NCBI RefSeq assembly: GCF_032884065.1
Contig: NC_088867.1
Coordinates: 55,386,968-55,450,967 of the forward strand
Length of the DNA: 64,000 nucleotides
Direction: 5' to 3'
Source of the DNA: Artemia franciscana
Lineage: Eukaryota; Arthropoda; Branchiopoda; Anostraca; Artemiidae
Positions 21,397 to 34,140 of this stretch are shown here, piece by piece. A program made the translations under genes and the position numbers. Below the pieces are notes generated by a model. The model saw nothing but the letters and a program-made list of their open reading frames with translations, had not been told where the DNA came from and searched no databases. Within the stretch, counting starts at the first letter, position 1; every line of letters starts with the position of its first letter.

Positions 21397-21745
21397 GTAA
21401 GGGAATAACTTTGCTGCGGTTAAGGTAGCTAATGATGTTAGTAACTGGTTTATTGTTGAATCAGGTGTTTAGCCTGGTTGCATTCCATCACCATTTATAT
21501 AGATAATTTTAATGGACTGTGTCCAAGGGAGCACAGCAAACACTAAGGGAAAGCATGGGCGAAAGTAAAGCTTTGCTAGGCTTAGATTTTTTCGATAATT
21601 TGAGCGTCCCAGCTGAAAAAGTTAGCAAAATGAATAAATGTTTGGAGATTTTAAGTCGATAAACCAGGAATAAGTCATGTTTAACAGGTAATGCTGGCCA
21701 ACAAAAAAATCAATCAAGTTGGCAGGTTCAGTTATCTAGGTAGTA
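21397..21745 (+). pseudogene. Dead LINE reverse transcriptase, part 1 (unit 2)
   Basis: Counterpart of 12,318-12,666 with the same two internal stops and the same loss of the catalytic YADD box; a T-to-C change there is silent (still FFDN). The identical inactivating lesions show that the LINE was already dead before the 9-kb duplication. Confidence 0.85.
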
Positions 21746-23679
21746 TCAAACAGTTCGTGGTAACGAACTGTAGTAAGGAGCGACCCGGCTCAGTAGTAAC
21801 CGAAACTCTAAAAAATGGAATTTTGATACCAGTCGTTAAATCAAAAGAATCGAATTTTAATGCTGATTTTAAATATATAAGTTTCATCAAGATCAGTTAT
21901 ACCCCTAAAAGTCATACAATCTTAACGAAAATGACACCATCAGATTCAGCGTATCAGAGAACTGTATTGTAGCAGTTTCAACCTCCTATCTACAAAAATG
22001 AGGAATTTCGCATTTTTTGCCAGAGGACAGATCACTGATGCGTGTTTATTTCTTTTTTTGTTTTTTTTTTCCAAGGGTGATCGTATCGACTCAGTGGTCC
22101 TAGAATGTCGTGAGAGGGCTCATTATAACGGAAATTAAAAGTTCAATGCCCTTTTAAGTGACTAAAAAATCGGAGGGCCCCTAGGCCCCCTCCCACGCTC
22201 AAATTTTCCCCAAAGTCACAGGAGCAAAATTCTGAGATAAACATTTTATTCACCAAAGTTGACAAACCTAATAACTATGTCTTTAGGGATTACTTACTCC
22301 CCCGCAGTCCCCGTGGGAGGGGCTGCAAGTTACAAGCTTTGACCTGTGTTTACATATAGTAATGTTACTGGGAAATGTACAGACGTTTTCAGGGGAATTT
22401 TTTTAGTTTAGAGGGAGTGTTGAGGGGAGGGGTTTACGTGGGAGGATATTTACATGGAGATTCTTCTCATGGGGGAAGGGAATTTGCGCAGGATTTTCTA
22501 GTATTATTTGAAAAAAATACGAAAAAATAAATATGAAAAGTTTTTTCTACTGAAAGTAAGGACCAGCATTAAAACTTAAAACGAACACAAATTATTACTC
22601 ATATGAGGGGTTTACCTCCTTGTTATACCTCACTCTTTACGCTAAAGTATTTTTAGTAATTTCAACTAATTGTTCTACGGCCTTTGTGATTCAGAGGTCA
22701 TTCTTAAGGAATTGGGACAAAATTTAAGCTTTAGTGTAAAGAGCGAGGTATCGACGAGGGTTGAACCCCTCATATACGCAATAAAAACATACGAATATAG
22801 AAGTTCGTTACGTAAGTTAATTCGTAAGTTACGTATATTTTTTACCAATGAAAATTTGGAAAATAATTAAAAGTTCTAGTTGCTTTTTTAAGTAATCAAA
22901 AAATTGGAGGGCAACTAGGCCTCCTCCCTCGCTCATTTTTTTTCAAAACCTTCCGATTAATTGCAATTTAATTAATATGCAAATTTCGTTTTAATTATTT
23001 ATGTGCGGAGAGCCCAGATCAAAACATGCATTAATTCAAAAACGTTCAGAAATTAAATAAAAAAACAAGTTTTTTTAAATGAAAGTAAGGAGCAACATTA
23101 AAACTTAAAACGAACAGAAATTACTCCGTATATGAAAGGAAATTTTCCTCCTCAAGGTCTCGCTCTTTACGCTCAAGTTTCTTATTGTTTTAAAAATAGA
23201 GTTAAGAGAAAGAGTCAAACTTTAGCGCAAAGAGCGGGGCATTGAGGAGGAAAAGCCCCTTTCATATACGGAGTAATTTTTATTCAAGGCTTCCTCCCTT
23301 GCTCATTTTTTCTCAAAACCTTCCGATTAATTACAATTAATTAATATGCAAATTTTGTTTTAATTATCTATGTGCGGAGAGTCAATTTATGTGCAGAGAG
23401 TTATTAAATAAAAAAAACAAGTTTTTTCAACTGAAAGTAAGGAGCGACATTAAAACTTAAAACGAGCAGAAATTACTCGGCATATGAAAGGGCCCCGCTC
23501 TTTACGCTAAAGTTTCTTACTGTTTTAAAAATTGAGTTAAAAGAAAGAGTCAAACTTTAGCGTAAAGAGCGGGGCGTTGAGGAGGAAAAGCCCCATTCAT
23601 ATACGTAGTAATTTTTGTTCGTTTTAAGTTTTAATGTTGCTCCTTATTTTCATTTAAAAAATCTTGTTTTTTTATTTAA
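21746..23679 (+). mobile_element. TCAAACAG-family element, copy A' (unit 2)
   Basis: Counterpart of copy A with identical ends and insertion point in the LINE, including its palindromic modules at about 23,050-23,285 and 23,402-23,679. It arose by the segmental duplication and is not an independent insertion. Confidence 0.85.
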
Positions 23680-24340
23680 TTATAAGTAAAGACGATAGGT
23701 GCAGTAAAGATGTTAAAAGTGAAATAGCCAAGGTCTAGGGTGTTTTTTCACAGTGGAAAAAGATTTGGATGAAAAGGAAGATAATTTTTGAATCAAGATT
23801 AAAATATTGGAAGCTGCAGTGATGCCAGTGGTCAAGTTTGGTTCTAAAGAGTGGGCACTTCAAAAGAAGGAGGAGGATCTGTTAGATTTTTTCCAAGGAA
23901 TTTGTCTACGGGTAGTTTTGGGTATCCAACTGACTAACCTTATTTCAAAAAGTAACTCGCACAAAAAATCTGGTTCTGTCCTGCTCTCTAGGGCCATAAC
24001 GAGAGAAAGCTACAGACGGATAGGACATGTACTGCGAATGATGATTGACAGATTGCAGTGGACAATGACCGATTTATAAATACAAAAGCCTTTTTATTGC
24101 AGTACATTATTATTATAATAATTGCTAGCGATCGTCCTTGCTGGTCAACCGTCTGAGGCCAAACGAAAAAATAGCTCGTCCCCAAATATGGCCGAAAGAG
24201 GTCGCAAAGAAGGATTTAAGAGAAATTAAAATGATCGGGAGGGTGTAAAGAAGGGGGTTTTGAATAGATTGGGATGAAGGAGGAGTGTGCTTAGCTGTTT
24301 CGCCTCAGGCGGCTTAGTACTGCAATGATTTATTAGTAGT
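23680..24340 (+). pseudogene. Dead LINE reverse transcriptase, part 2 (unit 2)
   Basis: Counterpart of 14,602-15,262, with the same 90-codon open stretch (23,807-24,079) and the same downstream frameshifts. Confidence 0.85.
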
Positions 24341-26791
24341 AGTATAGCCAATATTGTCACTTCGGAATTTAAGTTGGATCGAAAGGGGAATTATTGTTTA
24401 TACAGATGAAAATTCTGCTATCATTGAAAAATTTTACCTTGTTTATTGAATCGTTCTTTCATTTTACCATTTATCAAACAGTTCGTGGTAACGAACTGCA
24501 GTAAGGAGCGACCCGGCTCAATAGTAACCAAAACTCTAAAAAAATGAATTTTGATATCAATAGCTGCATCAAAAGAATAGCATTTTAATGCTGATTTTAA
24601 ATATATAAGTTTCATCAAGTTTAGTCTTACCCATCAAAAGTTACGAGCCTGAGAAAATTTGCCTTATTTTGGAAAATAGGCGATGTGATATTTTGCAAAT
24701 CACACCATCAGATTCAGCGTATCAGAGAACCCTACTGTAGAAGTTTCAAGCTCCTATCTACAAAAATGTGGAATTTTGTATTTTTTGCCAGAAGACAAAT
24801 CACGGGTGCGTGTTTATTTGTTTGTTTGTTTTTTTTTCTTTTCCCCAGGGGTCATCGTATCGACCAAGTGGTCCTAGAATGTCGCAAGGGAGCTCATTCT
24901 AATGGAGATGAAAAGTTCTAGTGCCTTTTTTAAGTGACCAAAAAAATTGGAGGGCATCTAGGCCCCCTCCCACGCTCATTTTTTTCCCAAAGTCAACAGA
25001 TCAAAATTTTGAGATAGCCATTTTGTTCAACATAGTCGAAAACCATAATAACTATGTATTTGGGGATGATTTACTCCCCCACAATCCCTGGGGGAGGGTC
25101 TGCGAGTTACAAACTTTGACCAGTGTTTACATATAGTAATGGTTATTGGGAAGTGTACAGACGTTTTCAGGGGGATTTTATTTTGTTTGGGGGTTGGGTT
25201 TGAGGGAAGGGAGCTATTTTGGAGGATCTTTCCTTGGAGGAATCTGTCATGGGGGAAGACAAATTCAAGGAAAAGGGCGCATGATTTTCTACCATTACTA
25301 TAAGAAAACAATGAAAAATAAACATGAAAACGTTTCAAACAGTTCGTGGTAACGAACTGTAGTAAGGAGCGATCCGGCTCAATAGTAACCAAAACTCTAA
25401 AAAATTGAATTTTGATATCAATAGCTACATCAAAAGAATCGCATTTTAATGCTGATTTTAAATATATAAGTTTCATCAAGTTTAGTCTTACCCATCAAAA
25501 GTTAAGAGCCTGAAAAAATTTGCCTTATTTAGGAAAATAGGGGGAAACACCCCCTAAAAGTCGTAAAATCTTAACGAAAATGACACCATCAGATTCAGCG
25601 TATCAGAGAACCCTACTGTAGAAGTTTCAAGCTCCTATCTACAAAAATGTGGAATTTTGAATTTTTTGCCAGAAGACAAATCACGGGTGCGTGTTTATTT
25701 GTTTGTTTGTTTTTTTTTTTTTTTTCTTTTCCCCAGGGGTCATCGTATCGACCAAGTGGTCCTAGAATGTCGCAAGAGGGCTCATTCTAACGGAAATGAA
25801 AAGTTCTACTGCCCTTTTTAAGTGACCAAAAAAATTGGAGGGCACCTAGGCCCCCTCCCACGCTCATTTTTTCTCCAAAGTCAATAGATCAAAATTTTGA
25901 GATAGCCATTTTGTTCCGCATAGTCAAAAACCATAATAACTATGTCTTTGGGAATGACTTACTCCCCCAAAGTCCCTGGGGGTGGGGCTGCAACTTACAA
26001 ACTTCGACCAGTGTTTACATATAATAATGGTTATTGGGAAGTGTACAGTCGGTTTCAGGGGATTTTTTTTTTGGTTTTGGGGGTGGGGTTGAGGGGAGAG
26101 GGCTATGTGGGAGGATCTTTCCATGGAGAAATGTGTCACGGGGGAACAGAAATTCAATGAAAAGGGCGCAGGATTTTCTAAAATTACTATAAAAAAACAA
26201 TGAAAAAATAAACATGGAAATTTTTTTTTTCAATTGAAAGTAAAGTGTAGCATTGAAACTTAAAACGAACAGAGATTATTACGCATGTGAGGGGTTCTAA
26301 AAATACTTTAGCATAAAGAGCGAGGTATATAGGAGGAGATAAATACCTCGCTCTTTATGCTATAGTATTTTTAGTAATTTCAACTATTCATTCTACGGCC
26401 TTTCTGATTCAGGGGTCATTCTTAAAGAGTTGGGACAAAACTTGCGATTTAGTGTAAAGAACGAGGTATTAACGAGGGTACAAACCCTCTCATATACATA
26501 ATAAAAATTAAAGAATATAAAAGTTTGTTACGTAAGATAATTCTTAAGTTACGTATATTTTTTACTAATAGAAAAATTCGTTAAAAATAAAAATTTATAG
26601 TTGCCTTTTTATGTAACCGAAAAATTGCATGGCAGCTAGGCCTCCTTTCCCATCCCTTATTTCTCAAAATCGTCTGATCAAAACTAAGAGAAAGCCATTT
26701 AGCCAAAAAAGGAATTAATATGCAAATTTCATTTTAATAATTTATGTGTGGAGAGCCAAAATCAAACATGCATTAATTCAAAAACGTTCAG

Positions 26792-27096
26792 AAATTACAT
26801 AAAAAAAAACTAGTTTTTTTAACTGAAAGTAAGGAGCGACATTAAAACTTAAAACGAACAGAAATTACTCCGTATATGAAATGGGTTGTCCCCTCCGCAA
26901 TCCCTCGCTCTTTACGCTAAAGTTTGACTCTTTGCCACAATTCTGCTTTTTAATACAATTAAAAGCTTTAGCGTAAAGAGCGAGGGATTGCGGAGGGGAC
27001 AACCCATTTCATATACGGAGTAATTTCTGTTCGTTTTAAGTTTTAATGTCGCTCCTTACTTTCAGTTAAAAAAACTAGTTTTTTTTTATGTAATTT
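26792..27096. repeat. Perfect 131-bp-arm palindrome (unit 2)
   Basis: Counterpart of 17,716-18,020. The arms appear to have stayed perfect here too, so neither copy has accumulated arm mismatches since the duplication. Confidence 0.9.
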
Positions 27097-27663
27097 TAAA
27101 TGAAAGGAAGGAGTAGCATTGAAACTTAAAACAAACAGAGATTATTACGCATATGAGGGGTTCTAAAAATACTTAAGCATAAAGAGTGAGGTATTTAGGA
27201 GGAGATAAATACCTCGCTCTTTATGCTAAAGTATGTTTAGTAATTTCAACTATTTATTCTACGGCCTTTCTGATTCAGGGGTCATTCTTAAAGAATTGGG
27301 ACAAAACTTAAGATTTATTGTAAAGAGCGAGGTATTAACGAGGATACAAACCCCCTTGTATACATAATAAAATTATAAGATTATGAAAGTTTGTTATGTA
27401 AGTTGCTAACTTATAAGTTACGTTTATTTTTTACTAATAAAATCGTTAGTTAAAAATTAAAAGTTCTAGTTGCCTTTTAAGCAACCGAAAAATTGGAGGG
27501 CAACTAGGCCTCCTTCTCCACCCCTTATTTCTCAAAATCGTCTGATCAAAACTAAGAGAAAGCCATTTAGCCAAAAAAAGAATTAATATACAAATTTCAT
27601 TTTAATAATTTATGTGCGGAGAGCCAAAACCAAACATGCATTAATTCAAAAAAGTTCAGAAAT

Positions 27664-27960
27664 TAAATTAAAAAAAACTAATTTTTTTAGCTGAAAGTAA
27701 GGAGCGACATTAAAGCTTAAAACGAACAGAAATTACTCTGTATATAAAATGGGTTGTCCCCTCCGCAATCCCTCGCTCTTTACGCTAAAGTTTGACTCTT
27801 AGCCACAATTCTAATTTTTAAAACAATTAAAAGCTTTAGCGTAAAGAGCGAGGGATTGCGGTGGGGACAACCCACTTTATATACGGAGTAATTTCTGTTC
27901 GTTTTAAGTTTTAATGTCGCTCCTTACTTCCAGCTAAAAAATTTTTTTTTTTTTATTTAA
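27664..27960. repeat. Near-perfect terminal palindrome (unit 2)
   Basis: Counterpart of 18,588-18,884, with the same few arm mismatches. Confidence 0.85.
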
Positions 27961-28175
27961 TCTTGTATGAAGGGCTTGACTTTTCAGGGAAAATATACCA
28001 CAGTGCCGCACTTCTTCCTTTGGAATTGAGATGCTCAGTGTGTATAAATTGATATTTCTGAATCAATTGCCTATATTGAAATTTTCAAAGGATAGTAACT
28101 TGACCCTCTATGGGACAAAACTGTAGTTTGACGCCACAAATGGCAGAAAACATTCTTCTTCCATGGCACAATATT

Positions 28176-28546
28176 TTTAGTCACTCAGAACGGGCACCGC
28201 AACATGTGTTTTCTGTTCGAATGAGCTATCTCCTGATGTTTTAGATTCGTTACTTCTATACGAATCACCCCAGGGGAAAAAATCAAACAAACAAAAGACA
28301 AACAAACAAATAAACATACATCCGTGATCTTTCTTCTGGCAAAAAAACAGAAAAGAAAAAATACACGCATACAAAGTTCGACATTTTTGTAAATAAGAGC
28401 TTAAGACCTCTACAGTAGGGTTCTGAACCTGTGGGTGTGATTTTCATTAAAATCATTCGATCTTTTGGAGGTGTTTCACCTATGTTTGGAAAATCAAGCA
28501 GATTTTCTCAGGCATTTAGCTTTTTATCTGGGGCGCAATTTTCGAT
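28176..28546 (-). mobile_element. Reversed TCAAACAG-family fragment (unit 2)
   Basis: Counterpart of 19,100-19,470. Confidence 0.7.
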
Positions 28547-28575
28547 GGGGCAGGGGAGGCAACTGCCCCTCTCAG

Positions 28576-29015
28576 ACTTCAGTTGATCCCCAGTTTTAAT
28601 TTAGTTTGCCCCCAAGCTGAAATTTAGTTTCTTCTAAAATCTTATCAAAACTAAGGTAAAACTGCATAATTCAAGTATCAACAGAAACAGATCACTTTTT
28701 TGTTCATTCGTACCTTTATAGTAATATAAGTTACCTTTATGTAGTACTATAAAGGGCTTTATAGTAATTTTAAAGTACTAAATAGTACCTTTATGATACT
28801 AAACGGCTTATCTTTTTAGTTTTTAGTGCAATTTAAACTAGGTTTGGGAAAATTAGCTCCAACTCGCCCCCTTTCTCCCCAAGGAATTAGACGAAATTAA
28901 ACCCCTGTTTTTCATGGGTAACATTAGACCTAATGTATTTTTAATATTTGGAATAAGCACAAAAAACTAATTTTTTCATGTGTTAATTGTTATAAAAATT
29001 ATTTTTCTAGAGTTT
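28576..29015. other. Unassigned right flank of the duplication
   Basis: No gene recognised. Bases 28,725-28,805 contain short repeated units of TAGTACCTTTATAGTA type. Confidence 0.5.
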
Positions 29016-29061
29016 CGGTTACTATTGGGTCGAATCGTGGTTGAAACCACAAACTGTTTGA
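29016..29061 (-). mobile_element. Left-end fragment of the TCAAACAG family, degraded
   Basis: On minus: TCAAACAGTTTGTGGTTTCA, then a diverged GACCCAATAGTAACCGAAACTC, followed by unrelated DNA. Only the first ~45 bp of the left end remains. The conserved TC start is followed outward by T-rich flank. Confidence 0.65.
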
Positions 29062-29920
29062 AAAGGAAGACAATTGCAACTGAATATGGGTTGTGCTGGG
29101 ATAAGAAGCTTTCCATGGGAGATGTTTAATTTATGAATTCAGGTGGGGATCCTTGTTTGGCTTGCAAATACCTTTAAATGGAAAATTCGTAATGTCTTAT
29201 TATATGGGTGAGGTAAAAGAAAAAACAATCAATTGATGACGAAGAAACTTTGTTTAAAACTCGTTAAAAATTGGCCAGAAATGTCATTTATCTCCATTCC
29301 AATATTACTTCTTTACTCCAAGAATCTCTAAAGGTTTTATTTGATGCTATATACCCAACAAATAATATTGGTATATTGACGTACATAAGCACAAAGAGGA
29401 GACATGAGCACAAAATTACTTTCCCATAGGATTAATGTGAAGGGTCCCCATCCTCAATAAAATTGGAAATGACATTAATTACTGAAATCGCTTAAATGAC
29501 GTTATTTGCGTAAAATGGCACTTTTCTTCTTTAACCCCACCCCCTTTGTCAGTAATTCCTAAAATCCACTACCAAGGCCTCTCTGGGACCTGTTTGCGCC
29601 TTTTGTTGATTTTAATTGATGTGAGTGCTGAATCAAATCTCATGTAAGTTTTTTTTAATGACATTTTGGCTCTTAGGTTTCTTCGTTTTAATGAAAATTT
29701 ATCTATATGATACTCAACTACCTACAATATAAGCAAGGATTTTATGCCTTCCAAGATTTGCGCTTAGGTTTCTGTTCGAAACGAAAAGAAATCGTTAAAA
29801 AACGATTTTAAACCTCATTGACAAAAAAAATAATTTATGCTGAATAAGTTGGTAGAAAAAAGTCGAAATTTGGGATCCTCAAGGTGAGACCTTTTCAGCT
29901 CAAAATTGGACAAGGGAAAG
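29062..29920. other. Unassigned region
   Basis: AT-rich, without domain-bearing reading frames. Nothing assignable seen. Confidence 0.5.
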
Positions 29921-30560
29921 AGCGTAGCTTCGTCACTTTTATTGGGGGGGGTCATATCTGGATTTTCAAGGGACATGGGCTAAGTAATACTTTTCTCTCC
30001 AGATTATTGAGGGGCAAATACACCCCATGCCCTCCCAACAAAGACACCCCTGGACATTGGCCTAACTATATTATATAAATAATCATTTAACTAAAAAGAT
30101 CGAGAAAATACCGGAGATATATTTTGATATGTTACGATAAAATTCGCTATGCATGATTGACTAAATAATAAAAAACAAGTTTTTTTTCAACTGAAAGTAA
30201 ATCGTAACTTTTGATGGGTAAGATTAAACTTGATGAAACTTACATATTTAAAATCAGCATTAAAATGCAATTCTTTTGATGTAACTATTGGTATGGTAGC
30301 GTAGCTTTGTCACTTTTATTGGGGGGGGGGTTCATATCTGGATTTTCAAGGGTCATGAGCTAAGTAATATTTTCTCTCCAGATTATTGAGGGGCAAATAC
30401 ACCCCATGCCCTCCCAACAAAGACACCCCTGGACATTGGCCTAAGTATATTATATAAATAATCATCTAACTAAAAAGATCGAAAAAATACCGGAGATTTG
30501 TTTTGATATGTTACGATAAAATTCGCTATGCATGATTGACTAAATAATAAAAAACAAGTT
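29921..30560 (+). repeat. Direct repeat, ~270 bp, offset 377 bp
   Basis: AGCGTAGCTT at 29,921 recurs at 30,298. The two copies match through the G-run, GAGGGGCAAATACACCCC and GCATGATTGACTAAATAATA into CAAGTTTTTTTTCAACTGAAAG. The first copy then jumps to inner TCAAACAG-family sequence (ATCGTAACTTTTGATGGG). The second continues into a longer family derivative. The duplicated piece therefore includes host flank plus the end of a mobile element. Confidence 0.85.
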
Positions 30561-30943
30561 TTTTTCAACTGAAAGTAAAGAGGGACATTAAAACTTAAAA
30601 CGAACAGAAATTATTCCATATATGAAAGGGGCTTTTCTCCTCAACGCCACACTCTTTACGCTAAAGTTTGACTCTGTCTCTTAACTCTATTTTTTAAAAC
30701 AATAAAAAACTTTTATGGGGTGTTGCCTCCTTTTTTCTAAAATAAGGCAAATTTTCTCAGGCTCGTAACTTTTGATGGGTAAGATTAAACTTGATGAAAC
30801 TTATATATTTAAAATCAGCATTAAAATGCGATTCTTTTGATGTAACTATTGGTATCAAAGTTCCATTTTTTAGAGTTTCGATTACTATTTTTTAGTGGAG
30901 CCGGGCTGCTCGTTACTACAGTTTGTTACCACGAACGGTTTGA
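30541..30943 (-). mobile_element. Internally deleted TCAAACAG-family copy D
   Basis: On minus it starts TCAAACCGTTCGTGG (degenerate hairpin) and runs through the first ~200 bp of the left module. It then jumps to the CGTAAAGAG palindrome half and ends at CTTGTTTTTTATTATTTA. At about 400 bp it keeps both termini but almost no interior. Confidence 0.7.
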
Positions 30944-32505
30944 AAATATTAATATTATTTTTAAACCATTTGGGATGATGTCTCTCACCGTAGCAGTGAC
31001 AGTATATAGTTATCTTTTACAGCATTTCTAAACCAAAGTAGAATCAGAAAACAATTTGACAAAAATACTAACCGAAAATATCTGACAAAATTTTGTAGAT
31101 TAACGAAGCAGTTTTTTTTAAGTGACAAGACTTAGTTTTCCAATAAATATATAGGCTATGCTGTATTTGTGCTTAATCACAAGACTATATCCGTGATTTT
31201 TCTTCGAAAAGAGTTATTTTTATTCGTGGAATGGCTACAAAATTGTTTTTACAAACCGTAATAAAATTGGTTTTTATGTAATTTTGTTACTTGTTTACGA
31301 GGCGGGTGGACAAATCTTTGAAGGAGCGAACTGGATAACCCGCCCCTGTATACGGTTATTTTTACTCTCTTCGTAACATAAACGATTAATACTTGTTTCT
31401 TTTACCTTTCACTACTAGATTCGTTTTACAGCTATATTATCATAGAACCGGGCTTCGCTTTGTGAAAAAAAAAAAAAAACAAAAAACAAAAACAAAAACA
31501 AACAAACAGTTTTAAGCATCTTTCGCTAAACAACTTTAATTTCATTTTGTTTTATCGAAAATTTTTCTTTGCATATTTATACCGACAAATCCTTAGTATC
31601 AACAATCAAATTAAATAGTATCAACAATCAAATTAAATTGAAATTCTTGTTTTAAAATATTTAGCACAGACACTCATCGTCAGAAAAAGTTATTATAACT
31701 ATTCTTAATATTTATGACATCATTTTGGAAAAAAAAATCCTAATTTAATGGACAAAAAGAATTTTCCCAGTCATGGCCTGTCGAAATAATTCTTTCACAG
31801 TGGTAATTGATAGTTTGGCCGTTTTCAGAATAGATTATTGTGGTGTTTTCGACAAAAAATTCAAATAAATAAATTATGTACACAATCACTTAATAATATA
31901 AAGTATTTGTATTTATTTAAATATTATGCTTCTTACAATTGCTTGAAGCTCAGTCTTAATAGGTTTAGGGGCTCGTTTTAAATTTCTGAATAGTGGGAGT
32001 AAGGTTCCTTCAGCCAGGGTCCATAACATGATAAAGGCAAAAGCGGTAATAGAGGTGAAATAGAATATGATTCCGTTTTTCTTGTTCATCTTAGCACCTT
32101 ATTACAGGCCCAGAATTGCAATTGGCTCAGAAAGAGATTGAGTTGGAGTATCATATAATATGCCACTAAAGAGACCAAATAAAGTAAGGTGTCCAAGGAC
32201 GCATCCGTGGAGGGGGGACGGGGTTCGAACCCCCTCACGAAATCTTTTCTGACTCGTAAGCGTAACAAAAATGCATATAAACAAGTTTTTTGATACGTGT
32301 TTCAAATTCTTTAACCCCCCTCCTCAAAAGAATAACTCCCCCCAAACAAAATCGTGGATACACCCTTGATGTTGTTTCATAATCGCTTTTATCATGAATC
32401 TAAACAGAGCAAAATCTGGTCTCCGCAATTTGTATATAACTCTCTTAAGACGTAGAATGTAAATGTCTCTTCGTTACATTAATTAAGACTGACTTATAAC
32501 AGGCC
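30944..32505. other. Unassigned AT-rich region
   Basis: Contains an A-rich CAAAAA-type simple repeat at about 31,464-31,508 and a 20-bp direct repeat of TAGTATCAACAATCAAATTAA near 31,595-31,635. At 32,205-32,240 a GGGGTTCGAACCCC-like T-arm is seen without the rest of a tRNA. Short minus frames at 32,086-32,305 have no known domain. Confidence 0.5.
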
Positions 32506-32996
32506 ATGTGATAGTCCTAGCAGGCAGGATGTGGCTCCTAGGCCTTACATTTTGGAGGCCTACTTCTGATTGTTTGGCAACATGAATCTCATAAATGGTT
32601 ATTATTTTGTAAAGTATTTGGAGTATATATTCAACATGCCTCTCCGGGTTGTCTCGGTTCTAACAGGGCTTGGCCATGTATATGTCAACGAGAACTTCCA
32701 GTGGAGCTTACCGGACGACCACAGCTTATCGTGAGAACGTTCTCATTCTCAGTCAAGTGAATAGCCAATAGCAGGAGCTTCCGTACCAGAGGAATTCAGG
32801 CTTAGCGTATACTTTTCAAGTTAGTCATCTTTTGCCTTCGTCTAAGTTGTACGTTTATCTGTTACCTTCTTCTTAACTGTACACTCATTTGCTACATTCA
32901 CTGTAGGGCTACGTGTATTTTTTAGTTATTGAATAAAGACCATGTATCGAAGCTAATGCTATTGACTATCATTGAGAGCTTAAGTAAACCGTCACA
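32506..32996 (+). mobile_element. Possible solo LTR
   Basis: The segment could start TGTGATAG and end GTCACA, a short TGTGA/TCACA inverted end. It is less AT-rich than its surroundings and has TTGAATAAAGACC (polyadenylation-like) about 60 bp before the 3' end. I found no matching target-site duplication, no second LTR and no gag or pol, so the boundaries are provisional. It could equally be part of a promoter or another repeat. Confidence 0.22.
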
Positions 32997-34136
32997 TCAG
33001 TCGCTATAAAAGGTATATAAACAAGAGGTTTTTAATTTTGCGTACAAAATTGATTCTTAGATTTGGTGAAGTGTGTTCACTTCTAACGGTTCCTTTACTA
33101 AGAATTGTTTCAGATTAATTATATAGAGAACCGAGCAATCCGGGTTCGTCATAATGTCTTAATATCGAATATCAGATATATGCTTTCAACTCTGGACTGT
33201 ATGGGGCCGAAATAAGTTCCCACACATTTTTTTCAGTTTAATTTCTCGGCTATAATCCTACAATCAATTTAAATTTGGTCTTTATTTCTAATGTGCTTCC
33301 ATTACTCCTTACAAATTTCTAAGGAGAGAAAAAAGAGGGTAGAACGGATCGAATTACTAGGGCATTCATTAAAAGTTGAACAAAACCGTATAGCGTTAAC
33401 TAGAATCACATAAAATGAATTGAAAAGTTCTGGTGAAACCCCTTTGAAGAAATTTGAGCTTGATGAACAATTAACCTATTGAATAACCTCAACTCCATTC
33501 TTCCCGGTAGGGAAAGTAGAACAATAAATTTACGTCCAGTGAGTCGTTTGAAAATAATTTTATGGTTATGAAGATTAATAGACTCACTTTTCAATTTGCG
33601 TTCATTTTATATCAAAACCTTGGCACCAAGATAAAGGTGCCACGTACACTACCACGTACACTAGTTGGTACGTGCCCAACACGGTGGAAATAAACCACAC
33701 GCCGCAGGAAGTGTGTCATGAGCGGTACAAAGGGTATCATAAGGGGATCAAAATATGTAGCACGGTGGATAGTGACATTGCGGTCCAAGATGTACACCAT
33801 ATTTTGCAGAGTTGGCAGCCCCCTAGGTCAATATCTAGACTAGATAGTTGCATTTTCTAAGGAAAAGATGTAGTGAACTTCCAAATATAAAAGGTATTCT
33901 GTGCTTAATCCAGTTAAATAACCAGCCAATACGTATTTGACAAATATACCTTGAACTCTAAGACTTAGAGTGTCATTTGCGTTTTACTGAAAACCATAAA
34001 GGTTGCTTAAATTGAAGTTCTTTTTTCCAATTAATTTTTTTTACGTTTGAAAAAATAGATTGAAGACTTTTATCTCAATGGAAATTACTTCTATGTTAGA
34101 TTAGTGAGACTGAATTATTAGTACAAACACAATGAA

Positions 34137-34140
<4 letters not shown>
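32997..34140. other. Unassigned region
   Basis: TATAAAAG and TATATAAA lie at 33,006-33,020. Bases 33,640-33,680 contain imperfectly palindromic CACGTAC words. A 62-codon plus frame at 33,672-33,860 (more GC-balanced than its surroundings) and its minus shadow have no recognisable domain. No gene is supported. Confidence 0.45.

Larger units (their letters stand above)
24474..27960 (+). mobile_element. TCAAACAG-family element, composite copy B' (unit 2)
   Basis: Counterpart of copy B with the second left terminus at 25,335. It differs by short poly(T) length changes and rare substitutions. Confidence 0.8.
19570..28575 (+). repeat. 9.0-kb tandem duplication, unit 2
   Basis: A 9,006-bp second copy of 10,474-19,499. 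Both units end in CAACTGCCCCTCTCAG (19,499 and 28,575). The bases beyond differ: the hairpin insert after unit 1, and ACTTCAGTTGATCC after unit 2. All nested features keep their order and structure. The low divergence means the duplication postdates every insertion it contains. Confidence 0.95.

Noticed and set aside
32205-32240. T-arm-like GGGGTTCGAACCCC suggesting a tRNA
   Set aside because: No box A, anticodon arm or acceptor pairing at tRNA spacing on either strand; more likely part of a dispersed repeat.
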